Below are positions 9,390 through 17,148 of a stretch of 64,000 nt of DNA, piece after piece. This DNA comes from an uncultured Bacteroidales bacterium (GTDB taxonomy: Bacteria; Bacteroidota; Bacteroidia; Bacteroidales; Muribaculaceae). The notes below the pieces were generated by a model. That model had not been told where the DNA came from. It worked only from the letters and a program-made list of their open reading frames with translations, and did not search any database. Where the stretch lies: the NCBI GenBank assembly GCA_902781045.1, contig CACZHT010000004.1:1-64000 (forward strand). Reading direction: 5' to 3'. A program made the translations under genes and the position numbers. The stretch's first letter is position 1, and every line of letters begins with the position of its first letter.

Positions 9390-9438
9390 TGGATTAAGGG
9401 TTAAAAGTTTGGTTTATTGATTAGAGAATTAGAATGTT

Positions 9439-9732
9439 TCAGCAGGTGTAGTCGACGCATGCACGGTTGGCTTTATGGCCGGCAAGCAATGCCGCGGCAG
9501 CCACATGGGCCGGGTGCTTGGCATAGGTCTCGACATCGGCCAGTGTGGCGACGATGGCTGTGAGCACGACATCCCACTGCTCGTCGGGGTTCTCGTTGAT
9601 GCCCACCTCGATGCTCTTGAGCACGTCAATCTGTTGAGGCAGCGCCTCAAGTGCTGCCTTAAACTGCTGTGCGACCTGGCGCCGCTCGTCGGCAGTGCCC
9701 GTCAACTGAAAGGTTACGATATGCTTTACCAT
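9439..9732 (-). CDS. Dabb family (stress-responsive A/B barrel) protein
   Basis: A 97-residue protein of the dimeric alpha/beta-barrel Dabb family (MVKHIVTFQLTGTADERRQ...). These proteins begin with a strand carrying a conserved histidine, here H4, and are often found in stress or catabolic settings. The biochemical role is unclear. It has its own promoter. The stop is 49 bp before the flavodiiron start, so it may be cotranscribed with that oxygen-defence gene. Confidence 0.8.
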   Translation of the reverse strand: MVKHIVTFQLTGTADERRQVAQQFKAALEALPQQIDVLKSIEVGINENPDEQWDVVLTAIVATLADVETYAKHPAHVAAAALLAGHKANRACVDYTC

Positions 9733-9764
9733 GTCCTGTTAGTTGCGTGGTTAGTATTTGGGTG

Positions 9765-9796
9765 CAAAGATAATCAAAATTTCAGTTCCAACCAAA
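9765..9796 (-). promoter_or_regulatory. Promoter of the Dabb gene
   Basis: On the minus strand TATCTTTG (9772-9765) is a consensus -7 box. TTTG (9796-9793) lies 20 bp upstream and is shared with the T-run of the rplI terminator. Confidence 0.6.
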
Positions 9797-9837
9797 AAAA
9801 GAAACACTCATGCAGCTCTTGCTGCAATGAGTGCTTC
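9793..9837 (-). terminator. Terminator of the rpsF-rpsR-rplI operon
   Basis: On the minus strand GAAGCACTCATTGCAGC, loop AAGA, GCTGCATGAGTGTTTC, then seven T. One bulged T interrupts the stem. It lies 32 bp after the rplI stop. Confidence 0.88.
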
Positions 9838-9868
9838 AACAGTATGGAACAGTTATGAATTGGTCTTC

Positions 9869-10387
9869 TTACTCTGCTGCGGGAGCTTCGGGAGCTTCGG
9901 GAGCCTCAACAGGAGCCTCGGCGGGCGTCTCCTCGACAACGGGAGCATTCTCGGCAACGACCTCCACAGGAATCTCGGCAGCTACCTCCTTGTGCAGACG
10001 CACGGTGGCAACATACGAGCCGACATGCTTGATGGGGGCGACTTGGATGAGCTTGCGGTCGATGTTGTGGCCCAGCTGCTCGAGTGCCTCGGCAATCTGG
10101 ATGTTGCTCACCGAACCAAAGATGGTGCCGGTCTCGCTGACCTTGGCAGCGATGGTGAGCTTGACATCGGCCAGCGTGGCGGCGAAAGCCTCAGCATCTG
10201 CCTTAATCTTGGCAATCTTGTGAGCGCGCTGACGCAAGTTCTCGGCCAGCACCTTCAGAGCCGAAGGAGTGGCCAGCATAGCCTTGCCAGTGGGGATGAG
10301 GTAGTTACGGCCATAACCATTTTTCACCTCTACAACGTCGTCCTTGTATCCAAGGTTGGCAACGTCTTCTTTCAATATAATCTTCAT
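9869..10387 (-). CDS. rplI: 50S ribosomal protein L9 with acidic Pro/Ala tail
   Basis: L9 binds 23S rRNA near the L1 stalk and helps maintain reading frame. The N-terminal domain (MKIILKEDVANLGYKDDVVEVKNGYGRNYLIP) is highly conserved, followed by the long helix and the C-terminal domain. At 172 residues it exceeds the usual 147-150. The extra about 25 residues are an acidic, low-complexity tail built from repeated EAP/EAPA units. Last gene of the rpsF-rpsR-rplI operon, 32 bp after rpsR. Confidence 0.97.
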   Translation of the reverse strand: MKIILKEDVANLGYKDDVVEVKNGYGRNYLIPTGKAMLATPSALKVLAENLRQRAHKIAKIKADAEAFAATLADVKLTIAAKVSETGTIFGSVSNIQIAEALEQLGHNIDRKLIQVAPIKHVGSYVATVRLHKEVAAEIPVEVVAENAPVVEETPAEAPVEAPEAPEAPAAE

Positions 10388-10419
10388 ATCTTAATCTAGG
10401 TCAACTGTTAAAAAAATGG

Positions 10420-10689
10420 TTACTTCATCAAGTCAGTCACATAGGGCAGCAAGGCCAGGTGGCGGGCACGCTTGACGGCCTTGGCGACGCGGCGCTGGAA
10501 CTTCAGCGAGGTGCCGGTGATGCGGCGGGGCAGAATCTTGCCCTGCTCGTTGAGGAAACGCTTCAAGAACTCGGGGTCCTTGTAGTCGATATACTTGATG
10601 CCCATTCTCTTGAAACGGCAATATTTCTTCTTCTTCGTGTCGACTGACAGTGGAGTCAGATAACGGATTTCACTTTGAGTCTGTGCCAT
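10420..10689 (-). CDS. rpsR: 30S ribosomal protein S18
   Basis: An 89-residue S18, which binds the central domain of 16S rRNA together with S6. The core [18 protein letters not shown] and the basic [29 protein letters not shown] stretch are canonical. It lies between rpsF and rplI, 20 bp after rpsF. No single-strand-binding protein gene is inserted here, unlike in many Firmicutes. Confidence 0.98.
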   Translation of the reverse strand: MAQTQSEIRYLTPLSVDTKKKKYCRFKRMGIKYIDYKDPEFLKRFLNEQGKILPRRITGTSLKFQRRVAKAVKRARHLALLPYVTDLMK

Positions 10690-10709
10690 AGTCTTAGTCC
10701 TCCTTTTGA

Positions 10710-11105
10710 TTATTCGTTAGTAACTTCTGCGGCGGGTGCCTCGGTAGCGGGCTCCTCAGCGGCTTTCTCGGCAGCGGCCTTGCGCACGTTGCGGCGCTTC
10801 TCGGCATACTCTGCTGCAAACTTGTCGAGGCGGAAAGTGAGGAAACGGATCACCTTCTCGTCGCGGCGGAATGCGGTCTCGAGCTTGGCAACCACAGTGG
10901 GGTCGGCATCAAACTCAAGCAGGTTGTAAAATCCGGTAGTCTTTTTCTGGATGGGATAAGCCAGCTTGCGCAGGCCCCAATCCTCATGGTTCACGATGGT
11001 GGCCTCGTTGTCGGTCAGCACCTTCTTGAACTTGTCTACCGCTTCCTTCATCTGAGCATCAGACAAAACGGGAGTTAAAATGAAAACGGTTTCGTACTTG
11101 TTCAT
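10710..11105 (-). CDS. rpsF: 30S ribosomal protein S6 with Ala/Glu-rich tail
   Basis: S6 pairs with S18 on the 30S platform. The ferredoxin-like core is clear ([26 protein letters not shown], then [24 protein letters not shown]). It is 131 residues long. The last about 30 residues (after [19 protein letters not shown]) are Ala/Glu/Pro-rich and resemble the tail of L9 from the same operon. First gene of the operon, with a strong promoter about 50 bp upstream. Confidence 0.97.
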   Translation of the reverse strand: MNKYETVFILTPVLSDAQMKEAVDKFKKVLTDNEATIVNHEDWGLRKLAYPIQKKTTGFYNLLEFDADPTVVAKLETAFRRDEKVIRFLTFRLDKFAAEYAEKRRNVRKAAAEKAAEEPATEAPAAEVTNE

Positions 11106-11154
11106 AATACGTTTTAAATTAGTTTGTTAAATGTCTTTGTGCTAAAAAGCGGTG

Positions 11155-11184
11155 CAAAATTACTAAAAACTTGCCGACCTGCAA
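11155..11184 (-). promoter_or_regulatory. Promoter of the rpsF-rpsR-rplI operon
   Basis: On the minus strand TAATTTTG (11162-11155) is a perfect -7 box with TTG (11184-11182) exactly 19 bp upstream. The short leader contains ACCGC; some bacteria carry a CCG-containing S6:S18-binding leader, but I could not model one here with confidence. Confidence 0.75.
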
Positions 11185-11224
11185 TCAACTGGATGTCGTT
11201 TTAGCATTGATTTACACCATTTTT

Positions 11225-11260
11225 AACAATTCGGCCCCACCTCTCGTTGAGGCAGGGCCG
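11225..11260 (-). terminator. Terminator of the OmpA lipoprotein gene
   Basis: On the minus strand TCGGCCCTGCCTC and GAGGTGGGGCCGA form an 11-of-13 paired stem, followed by ATTGTTAAAAA, a weak T-tract. It lies about 30 bp after the stop at 11291. Confidence 0.6.
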
Positions 11261-11290
11261 ATCATGTGGCTCATGCGAGCAAATCTGTGA

Positions 11291-11980
11291 TTACTTCAGC
11301 GTGCCGTTGTTGGCATCCTTGATCATCTGCTCGTTGGCGCTGATGTAGACCTCGACACGGCGGTTCTGTGCACGGCCGGCCTCGGTGTCGTTACTGGCCA
11401 CGGGGAACTGATAGTCATATCCGTCGCTGACCATGCGGCTGGTAGGAACACCAGCGGCACTCAGGTAGTTGAGCACCGACAGGGCGCGCTCCTTGGACAG
11501 ACGCTGGTTGGTGGCCAGCGAGCCGGTGTTGTCGGTGTGGCCGTAGATCTGGACGTTGGTCTGCGGGTTGTTGAGCAGCGAGGTGGCAAACTCGTTGAGC
11601 GAGTTCTTGGCACTGTTGCTCAGGTTGCTCTTGCCAGTGGCGAAGAGGATGCCCTGGTCGAAGGTCACCTTGATAGCGGTCAGACCGTTCTGGTCGGTGA
11701 GTGTGTCGACTTGTGCACCGTTGATTTGGGCCAGTTCCTTGGCCTGCTTGTCCATCTTCTTGCCGATGAGTGTGCCGGCCACGCCGCCAGCCACAGCACC
11801 AACAGCTGCGCCGATGGCGGCACCCTTGCCCTTGCCAAACAGAGCGCCGATGCCAGCGCCCAGTGCTGCGCCACCGCCAGTGCCAATCATGGCACCCTTA
11901 CCTGTGTTACTCATACCGCAGCCCGAAACTCCCCACAGGAGTGCTGCGCTCAGAAAAATGCACAAAAACTTTTTCATCAT
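11291..11980 (-). CDS. OmpA-family lipoprotein with glycine-zipper
   Basis: A 229-residue envelope protein. It has a lipoprotein signal with lipobox VSGC (C21). A glycine-zipper region follows (about residues 28-75: repeated GxxxG such as GTGGGAALGAGIGALFGKGKGAAIGAA), which can insert in or cross membranes. The C-terminal OmpA domain (about 105-215) ends in the peptidoglycan-binding motif SDGYDYQFPVASNDTEAGRAQNRRVEVYI. It probably anchors the outer membrane to the wall. It is a single gene with its own promoter and terminator. The ATG at 11977 is an equally good start. Confidence 0.88.
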   Translation of the reverse strand: MMKKFLCIFLSAALLWGVSGCGMSNTGKGAMIGTGGGAALGAGIGALFGKGKGAAIGAAVGAVAGGVAGTLIGKKMDKQAKELAQINGAQVDTLTDQNGLTAIKVTFDQGILFATGKSNLSNSAKNSLNEFATSLLNNPQTNVQIYGHTDNTGSLATNQRLSKERALSVLNYLSAAGVPTSRMVSDGYDYQFPVASNDTEAGRAQNRRVEVYISANEQMIKDANNGTLK

Positions 11981-12031
11981 TTTTTCTTCTTATTTAAAAT
12001 GGTTTATAATGAGTTTCGACTTAATTTGGTG

Positions 12032-12064
12032 CAAATATAGTGCAATTTTTTTGGTTGTACACAA
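12032..12064 (-). promoter_or_regulatory. Promoter of the OmpA lipoprotein gene
   Basis: On the minus strand TATATTTG (12039-12032) fits TAnnTTTG. TTG (12064-12062) is a possible -33 element with a 22-bp spacer. The leader is about 45 nt. Confidence 0.6.
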
Positions 12065-12121
12065 TTTTTCGGCAAAAAAATAGACTAATGGCTACTATTG
12101 CACGACAAATCGTCGTCGCGA

Positions 12122-13510
12122 CTATCCGATTTCGGGGCGTTCTTCATTATGCTGCAGGTTGCTCTGCTCCAGGCCGATGTGGTGGCGGCGGTCATAGCCC
12201 AGCAGCATCACCGAGATGATGATGGCGGCGATGCCGATGACAGTGAACACCCACATGGCGGGCGAGTAGTCGATGTGGCCGTCATGGGTGTTGCGGTCCA
12301 GAATCGTGCCGATGAGCACCGGCACAACCATCAAGCCGATGTTCTGGATGTAGTAGATTACTGAGTAGGCGGTGCCCAGCTGCGAGGTTGGCACAATCTT
12401 GGGCACGGCGGGCCACAGCACGCTGGGCAGCAGCGAGAAGGCGATGCCCAGCACAAACATCATGGCCACGGCCAGCGCGCTCGAGTGCAGCGGCAGAGCA
12501 AACACCATCAGCACCACGGTGAGCATCACCGTGCCTGCAATCATGATGGTGGCCCCGCGGCCCATGCGGTCATACATGCCGCCAAACAGCGGTGTGAGCA
12601 CGATGCTGGTGAACGGCAGAATGGCGGGTATGGTGCCGGCCAGCTCGGGGCTGACGCCATACTTCTCAATCATCAGCTTGGTGGCAAAGTCCAGAAAGGG
12701 GTAGAGTGCCGAGTAGTAGAGCATGCACAGCAGGGTGATGAGCCAGAAACCGCCATTACCCAGCGTGGCCTTGAGGTCGCGCAGGTGGAACTGCTCGTCG
12801 TCGCCACCGGCCTCGTCGGCGATGCCCTCGCGCTCGATGCGGCGATCCATCTGGCAGTAGAACAGATAGGCAATCAGACCGATGCCCACCGACAGCACAC
12901 CCAGCAAGATGGGCATGGGCAGCGACGTGCGCTGGGTAATGGCCGGACTGCCTGCCAATGCTAGGGCAGTGCCCAAGCGAGCCAGGGCCACCTGGATGCC
13001 CATAGCCAGGGCCATCTCCTTGCCGGTGAACCACTTGACGATGACCTTCGACACGGTGATGCCACACAGCTCGTAGCCGATGCCAAAGAACGCAAAGCCC
13101 AAGGCCGCAAGCACCACCTGGCGCTTGACCATGCCCACGTGCAGCACATTCATCGTCGGCTCGGGCGATGTGAATGCGATGGCGTAGTAGATAGCACCCG
13201 AGCCCAGCAGCATCAGCACGCACGAAAGCACGCCGGCAAAGCGCACACCCGTCTTGTCCAAGATGATGCCTCCCACAAAGAGCATGAGCAGAAACACATT
13301 GAAGAAGCCGCGGGCGCCGGCAAACAAGCCGAACTCGCTGCTGCTCCAGCCCATGCCGCCCTGGCCCACCGGGGTCTCGAGCAGAAATTGCAGGGGCGAC
13401 ATTTCCTTGGCTACCAGATAGCCTGTCATCATCGTGAAGGCGACTATCATCAGCACCGTCCAGCGGGCGGCAGCCGAGTCACGCAGGGTGCGTTGCACTG
13501 TTTGTGTCAT
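12122..13510 (-). CDS. MFS transporter (tandem paralogue 1)
   Basis: A 462-residue, 12-helix major facilitator. Its N-terminus TLRDSAAARW is almost identical to that of the next gene (TLRDSAAMRW). Both have the loop-2/3 signature GGIILDKTGVRFAG and a WFTGKEMALAMG segment, so they are paralogues. The WFxGREMAxA helix-5 motif is reminiscent of the nitrate/oxalate-type MFS group, but the substrate cannot be named. Last gene of the minus-strand cluster; the stop is close to nothing and no clear terminator is seen. Confidence 0.85.
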   Translation of the reverse strand: MTQTVQRTLRDSAAARWTVLMIVAFTMMTGYLVAKEMSPLQFLLETPVGQGGMGWSSSEFGLFAGARGFFNVFLLMLFVGGIILDKTGVRFAGVLSCVLMLLGSGAIYYAIAFTSPEPTMNVLHVGMVKRQVVLAALGFAFFGIGYELCGITVSKVIVKWFTGKEMALAMGIQVALARLGTALALAGSPAITQRTSLPMPILLGVLSVGIGLIAYLFYCQMDRRIEREGIADEAGGDDEQFHLRDLKATLGNGGFWLITLLCMLYYSALYPFLDFATKLMIEKYGVSPELAGTIPAILPFTSIVLTPLFGGMYDRMGRGATIMIAGTVMLTVVLMVFALPLHSSALAVAMMFVLGIAFSLLPSVLWPAVPKIVPTSQLGTAYSVIYYIQNIGLMVVPVLIGTILDRNTHDGHIDYSPAMWVFTVIGIAAIIISVMLLGYDRRHHIGLEQSNLQHNEERPEIG

Positions 13511-13533
13511 GATTCTATTGCGATTCTCGTAAA

Positions 13534-13626
13534 ACTCGGAATTTTCGGAAATCTCAGAGAACTCGGAAATCTAGGAGAACTCCGAGTCTTCCGAGTCTTC
13601 CGAGAATTCCGAGTTTTCCGAGACTC
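13534..13626. repeat. CTCGGAA/TTCCGAG short-unit repeat tract
   Basis: The gap between the two MFS genes is filled by CTCGGAA-type units on the left (13535-13568, three copies) and the reverse complement TTCCGAG on the right (13580-13622, five copies). Together they form a large imperfect inverted repeat. No coding potential. The same style of tract, with other units, recurs in other gaps of the window. Confidence 0.75.
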
Positions 13627-13631
13627 ATTGA

Positions 13632-15251
13632 TTACTCGGGCTTGATATTGGGTTCCTCAAGGCCGATGCCTTTCTTCTTGTCGATGACCTTGAGCAGCAG
13701 GCCCAGCAACAAGGCGGCGATGCCCAGGCAGGCCAACATCACCAGCGGCCAGGTGTAGTCGAACTGGGTGGGATCGGTCACACCGGGGTTGGTCTTGTCC
13801 AGCACCTTGCCAATGAGCAGGGGGAACAGCCATAAGCCGATGTTCTGAATCCAGAAAATCAGTGCGTAGGCCGAGCCGATGACCTTGGCATCAACCAGCT
13901 TGGGCACGCTGGGCCACAGTGCGGCAGGTACCAACGAGAACGAGGCACCCAGCACCAGGATGGTGATGTAGGCGATGATGATGCCACCGGCACCACCTTT
14001 GAACAGCGGCAGCACGAACGCAAATGTCAGGTGGCAGGCGATGAGCAGCAACGAACCCAGCACCAGCATGGACGCGGCCTTGCCCTTATAGTCAACATAG
14101 TTGCCCAGGATGGGGGTGATGAGCACGGCCAGCAGCGGGAACACGGCGAAAATCGACTCGGCCGACTGGCGCATGAAGCCCATGTAGCAATAGGTAACCA
14201 GGGCGATGATTGACACACACAGCAGGCCGTACTTCTTGCCGTTGGCCTTCATGAAGTTGCTGGCAAAGCCGGCGGCGGCAACGACGAGCATGATGGCATA
14301 CTGCACGATGGTCACGCTGGGGCTGGCCCAGAACGAGTCGGCGGCAGGCTCGGTCAGTGTCAGGTTGCACTGCAGCATGTTCACAGCATACTTCTGGAAG
14401 GGGAAGATGGCCGAATAGTAGAGCACGCACAGCAGGGCGACAATCCAGAAGCCACTGTCCGAAAGAATTTTGCCAATGTCGCTGACCTTGAACGGGTCGT
14501 CTTTCTCCTCGGCCTCGCCAGTCTGTGCGTCGAGCTTCTTGTCCATGAAGAAGTAGACCACAAACATGATCAGGGCGATGCACAACAGCACCACACCGAA
14601 GGCCACCGAGCGGCTCACGCTGACCTCACCGCCCAACTTGGCGAAGAACGGCGAGAAAATCATACAGGTGGCAACGCCCAGACGTGCCAGTGCCATCTCG
14701 CTGCCCATAGCCAGAGCCATCTCACGGCCTTTGAACCACTTGACGATACCACGCGACACAGTGATGCCGGCCATCTCGCAGCCGCAGCCGAAGATCATGA
14801 AGCCGCAGGCCGCCACCTTGGCGCTGGCAGGCATGCCCTGGTAGAAGGGCGACACGCCTAGCTCGTCGAACAGAGGAATGTAGTTCAGGTTGTTGGTGAA
14901 CCAGGTCTCCAGACCGCTGCCAATGAAGGCATCGCTCACGGCATACCACTTAATGATAGCGCCGATGAGCATCACAGCACCCGACAGTACGGCAGTGAAA
15001 CGGACACCCATCTTGTCGAGGATGATGCCGGCAAAGATGAGGAAGAACACAAACACGTTGAGGAATACCTCACTGCCCTGCATGGTGCCAAAGGCGGTCG
15101 AGTCCCATCCGCGGGTCTCTTGCATCAGGTCCTTGATGGGCGAGAGGATGTCCATGAAAATGTAGCTGCAGAACATGGCCAGAGCCAGCAGCAGCAGGGC
15201 TGTCCAGCGCATGGCAGCCGAGTCACGCAATGTTTTGATTTGTTCAGTCAT
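13632..15251 (-). CDS. MFS transporter (tandem paralogue 2)
   Basis: A 539-residue, 12-helix inner-membrane major facilitator, a paralogue of the product of 12122-13510. Shared marks are the TLRDSAAMRW start, FAGIILDKMGVRFTAVLSG, and WFKGREMALAMGSEMALARLG. It is about 75 residues longer because of larger loops around residues 120-150 (YAVSDAFIGSGLETWFTNNLNYIP) and 290-310. The substrate is unknown. The two copies probably arose by local duplication and then diverged, and they may differ in substrate. It follows the phosphosugar mutase gene across a repeat-filled gap. Confidence 0.85.
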   Translation of the reverse strand: MTEQIKTLRDSAAMRWTALLLLALAMFCSYIFMDILSPIKDLMQETRGWDSTAFGTMQGSEVFLNVFVFFLIFAGIILDKMGVRFTAVLSGAVMLIGAIIKWYAVSDAFIGSGLETWFTNNLNYIPLFDELGVSPFYQGMPASAKVAACGFMIFGCGCEMAGITVSRGIVKWFKGREMALAMGSEMALARLGVATCMIFSPFFAKLGGEVSVSRSVAFGVVLLCIALIMFVVYFFMDKKLDAQTGEAEEKDDPFKVSDIGKILSDSGFWIVALLCVLYYSAIFPFQKYAVNMLQCNLTLTEPAADSFWASPSVTIVQYAIMLVVAAAGFASNFMKANGKKYGLLCVSIIALVTYCYMGFMRQSAESIFAVFPLLAVLITPILGNYVDYKGKAASMLVLGSLLLIACHLTFAFVLPLFKGGAGGIIIAYITILVLGASFSLVPAALWPSVPKLVDAKVIGSAYALIFWIQNIGLWLFPLLIGKVLDKTNPGVTDPTQFDYTWPLVMLACLGIAALLLGLLLKVIDKKKGIGLEEPNIKPE

Positions 15252-15280
15252 GATTTATTTTTAAAGTTATTGTTGGTTTA

Positions 15281-15367
15281 CTGGGAATTCTGGGAATCCT
15301 AGGATTTCTGGGAATCCTGGGAATCCTGGGAATAATTATAAATTATGAATTATAAATTATGAATTAT
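15281..15367. repeat. CTGGGAATC tandem units followed by AATTATAAATTATG units
   Basis: 15281-15333 carries about six degenerate copies of a 9-bp CTGGGAATC-like unit. 15332-15367 carries AT-rich AATTATAAATTATG units. The gap lies between the phosphosugar mutase stop and the MFS start. The AT-rich unit recurs at 57610-57636. The CTGGGA unit recurs inside a coding region at 36896-36939. Confidence 0.8.
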
Positions 15368-15368
15368 C

Positions 15369-17123
15369 CTAGATGCCCAGGTCGCGGCAGATGCGGTCAA
15401 TCTTCTGGTCGGCCCACTCGTTCTTGGCATCGTAGTTCTCGGCCTTGTCGAGCTTGTCGTGCACCTCGATGTAAAACTTAATCTTGGGCTCGGTGCCGCT
15501 GGGACGAATCGACACCTTGGTGTTGTCCTCGGTGTAGTACTGCAGCACGTTGCTACGCGCGGGCATGTCGATGGGAGTGACCTGGCCAGTGCGCAGGTCG
15601 CGTTGCTCCAGCAGCTGGAAGTCCTTGATCAGCACCACAGGGCTGCCGGCAATCTGCTGTTGCGGGTGCTCGCGGAAGTTGACCATCATCGCGGCAATCT
15701 CGTCGGCACCGCTCTTGCCGGGGCGCACAACGCTGATGCCGCGCTCCTTGGAGTAACCATAGGTCATATACAGCTCGATGAGCATGTCGTTCATCGACTG
15801 GCCGCGCTCCTTGGCCCAGGCGGCAATCTCACACATCAGCGGGATGGACGACACCGAGTCCTTGTCGCGCACGAAGTCCTCGGGCAGGAAGCCGTAGCTC
15901 TCCTCGCCGCCGCCCAGATAGCGTGCCGGCGTGCCCTCGAGGTCGCGCATCACCGAGGCAATCCACTTGAAGCCCGTGTAGCAGTCATACATCTTGATGC
16001 CCTGAGCCTTAGCTATGCGGGCGATGGTCTCGCTGGTGACGATGGTCTTGACGATGTAGTCGTTGTCGCGATCCAGACGGCCCAACTCGGCATTGCGGGT
16101 GATGAGGTAGTAGTGGAAGATGAGCTGAATCTGGTTGCCGTTCACCAGGTCATACTCGCCCTTGTTGTTCTTGAACACCACGCTGATGCGGTCGGCATCG
16201 GGGTCACTGGCCAGTGCAATGTCGGCCTCTACCTCGGTGGCCTTGGCGATGGCCATCTCCATGGCGCTGCGCATCTCGGGATTGGGCTGAGGCACGGTGG
16301 GGAAGTCACCGCTCATCACGTCCTGCTCGGGAATGTGGATAATGTTGTCAAAGCCCCAGCGCTTGATCGAGCGCGGAACGATGTCGCGGCCCACACCATG
16401 GATGGGGGTGTAGACAATCTTCAGGTCGTGGTGCTTCTTGTCGACCTCGGGGCTGAGCGATAGCGTGTGGATCTGCTCGATGTACTGCGCGTCGATGTTC
16501 TCGCCGATAAGCTCAATCAGCGCAGGGTTGCCCTCAAACTTGATTTCGCTCACGTCGGCGATGGCGTTGACGTGCTTGATGATGTTCACGTCGTGCGGCG
16601 ACACTACCTGCGCGCCGTCGTCCCAGTAGGCCTTGTAGCCGTTATACTCTTTGGGATTGTGTGAGGCGGTGATGTTCACGCCGCTCTGGCAACCCAGCAG
16701 ACGGATGGCGTAGGACACCTCGGGAGTGGGGCGGGGACCCTCAAACAGATAGACCTTGATGCCGTTGGCCGAGAAAATGTTAGCCACGGTCTCGGCAAAC
16801 AGGCGGCTGTTGTTGCGCACGTCGTGCCCGACCACCACCTTGATTTGCTCCAGGTCTTTGAACGCCTCCTTCATGTAGTTGGCCAACCCCTGTGTGGCGC
16901 TGCCCACGGTGTAGATATTCATGCGGTTGCTGCCGGCACCCATGATGCCGCGCAGACCACCGGTCCCGAACTCCAGATCTTTGTAGAACGATTCGACCAG
17001 GTCGGTCTTGTCCTCACTGTCGAGCATGGCGCGCACCTGTGCCTGCGTCGCGGCGTCATAGCCCTCACGCAGCCACATCTGGGCCTTCTCAGTCACTTGT
17101 TTCAATAATTCTTGGTCAAACAT
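15369..17123 (-). CDS. pgcA: Alpha-D-phosphohexomutase (phosphoglucomutase/phosphomannomutase)
   Basis: Interconverts hexose-1- and hexose-6-phosphates, linking glycogen breakdown and sugar-nucleotide synthesis to glycolysis. The 584-residue, four-domain protein has GTGGLRGIMGAGSNRMN near residue 53, the catalytic phosphoserine S154 in ITASHNPKEYNG, the Mg loop DPDADRI near residue 310, the sugar-specificity loop GGGEESYG and the phosphate-binding RPSGTEPKIK near the C-terminus. This is the PgcA-like long type. It lies 25 bp after the M18 aminopeptidase. Confidence 0.95.
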   Translation of the reverse strand: MFDQELLKQVTEKAQMWLREGYDAATQAQVRAMLDSEDKTDLVESFYKDLEFGTGGLRGIMGAGSNRMNIYTVGSATQGLANYMKEAFKDLEQIKVVVGHDVRNNSRLFAETVANIFSANGIKVYLFEGPRPTPEVSYAIRLLGCQSGVNITASHNPKEYNGYKAYWDDGAQVVSPHDVNIIKHVNAIADVSEIKFEGNPALIELIGENIDAQYIEQIHTLSLSPEVDKKHHDLKIVYTPIHGVGRDIVPRSIKRWGFDNIIHIPEQDVMSGDFPTVPQPNPEMRSAMEMAIAKATEVEADIALASDPDADRISVVFKNNKGEYDLVNGNQIQLIFHYYLITRNAELGRLDRDNDYIVKTIVTSETIARIAKAQGIKMYDCYTGFKWIASVMRDLEGTPARYLGGGEESYGFLPEDFVRDKDSVSSIPLMCEIAAWAKERGQSMNDMLIELYMTYGYSKERGISVVRPGKSGADEIAAMMVNFREHPQQQIAGSPVVLIKDFQLLEQRDLRTGQVTPIDMPARSNVLQYYTEDNTKVSIRPSGTEPKIKFYIEVHDKLDKAENYDAKNEWADQKIDRICRDLGI

Positions 17124-17148
17124 AATATTGGGGTTTAAAATTGATGAT

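Noticed and set aside
15281..15334. CRISPR-like array
   Set aside because: Units are only 9 bp, degenerate and without unique spacers; no cas genes nearby.
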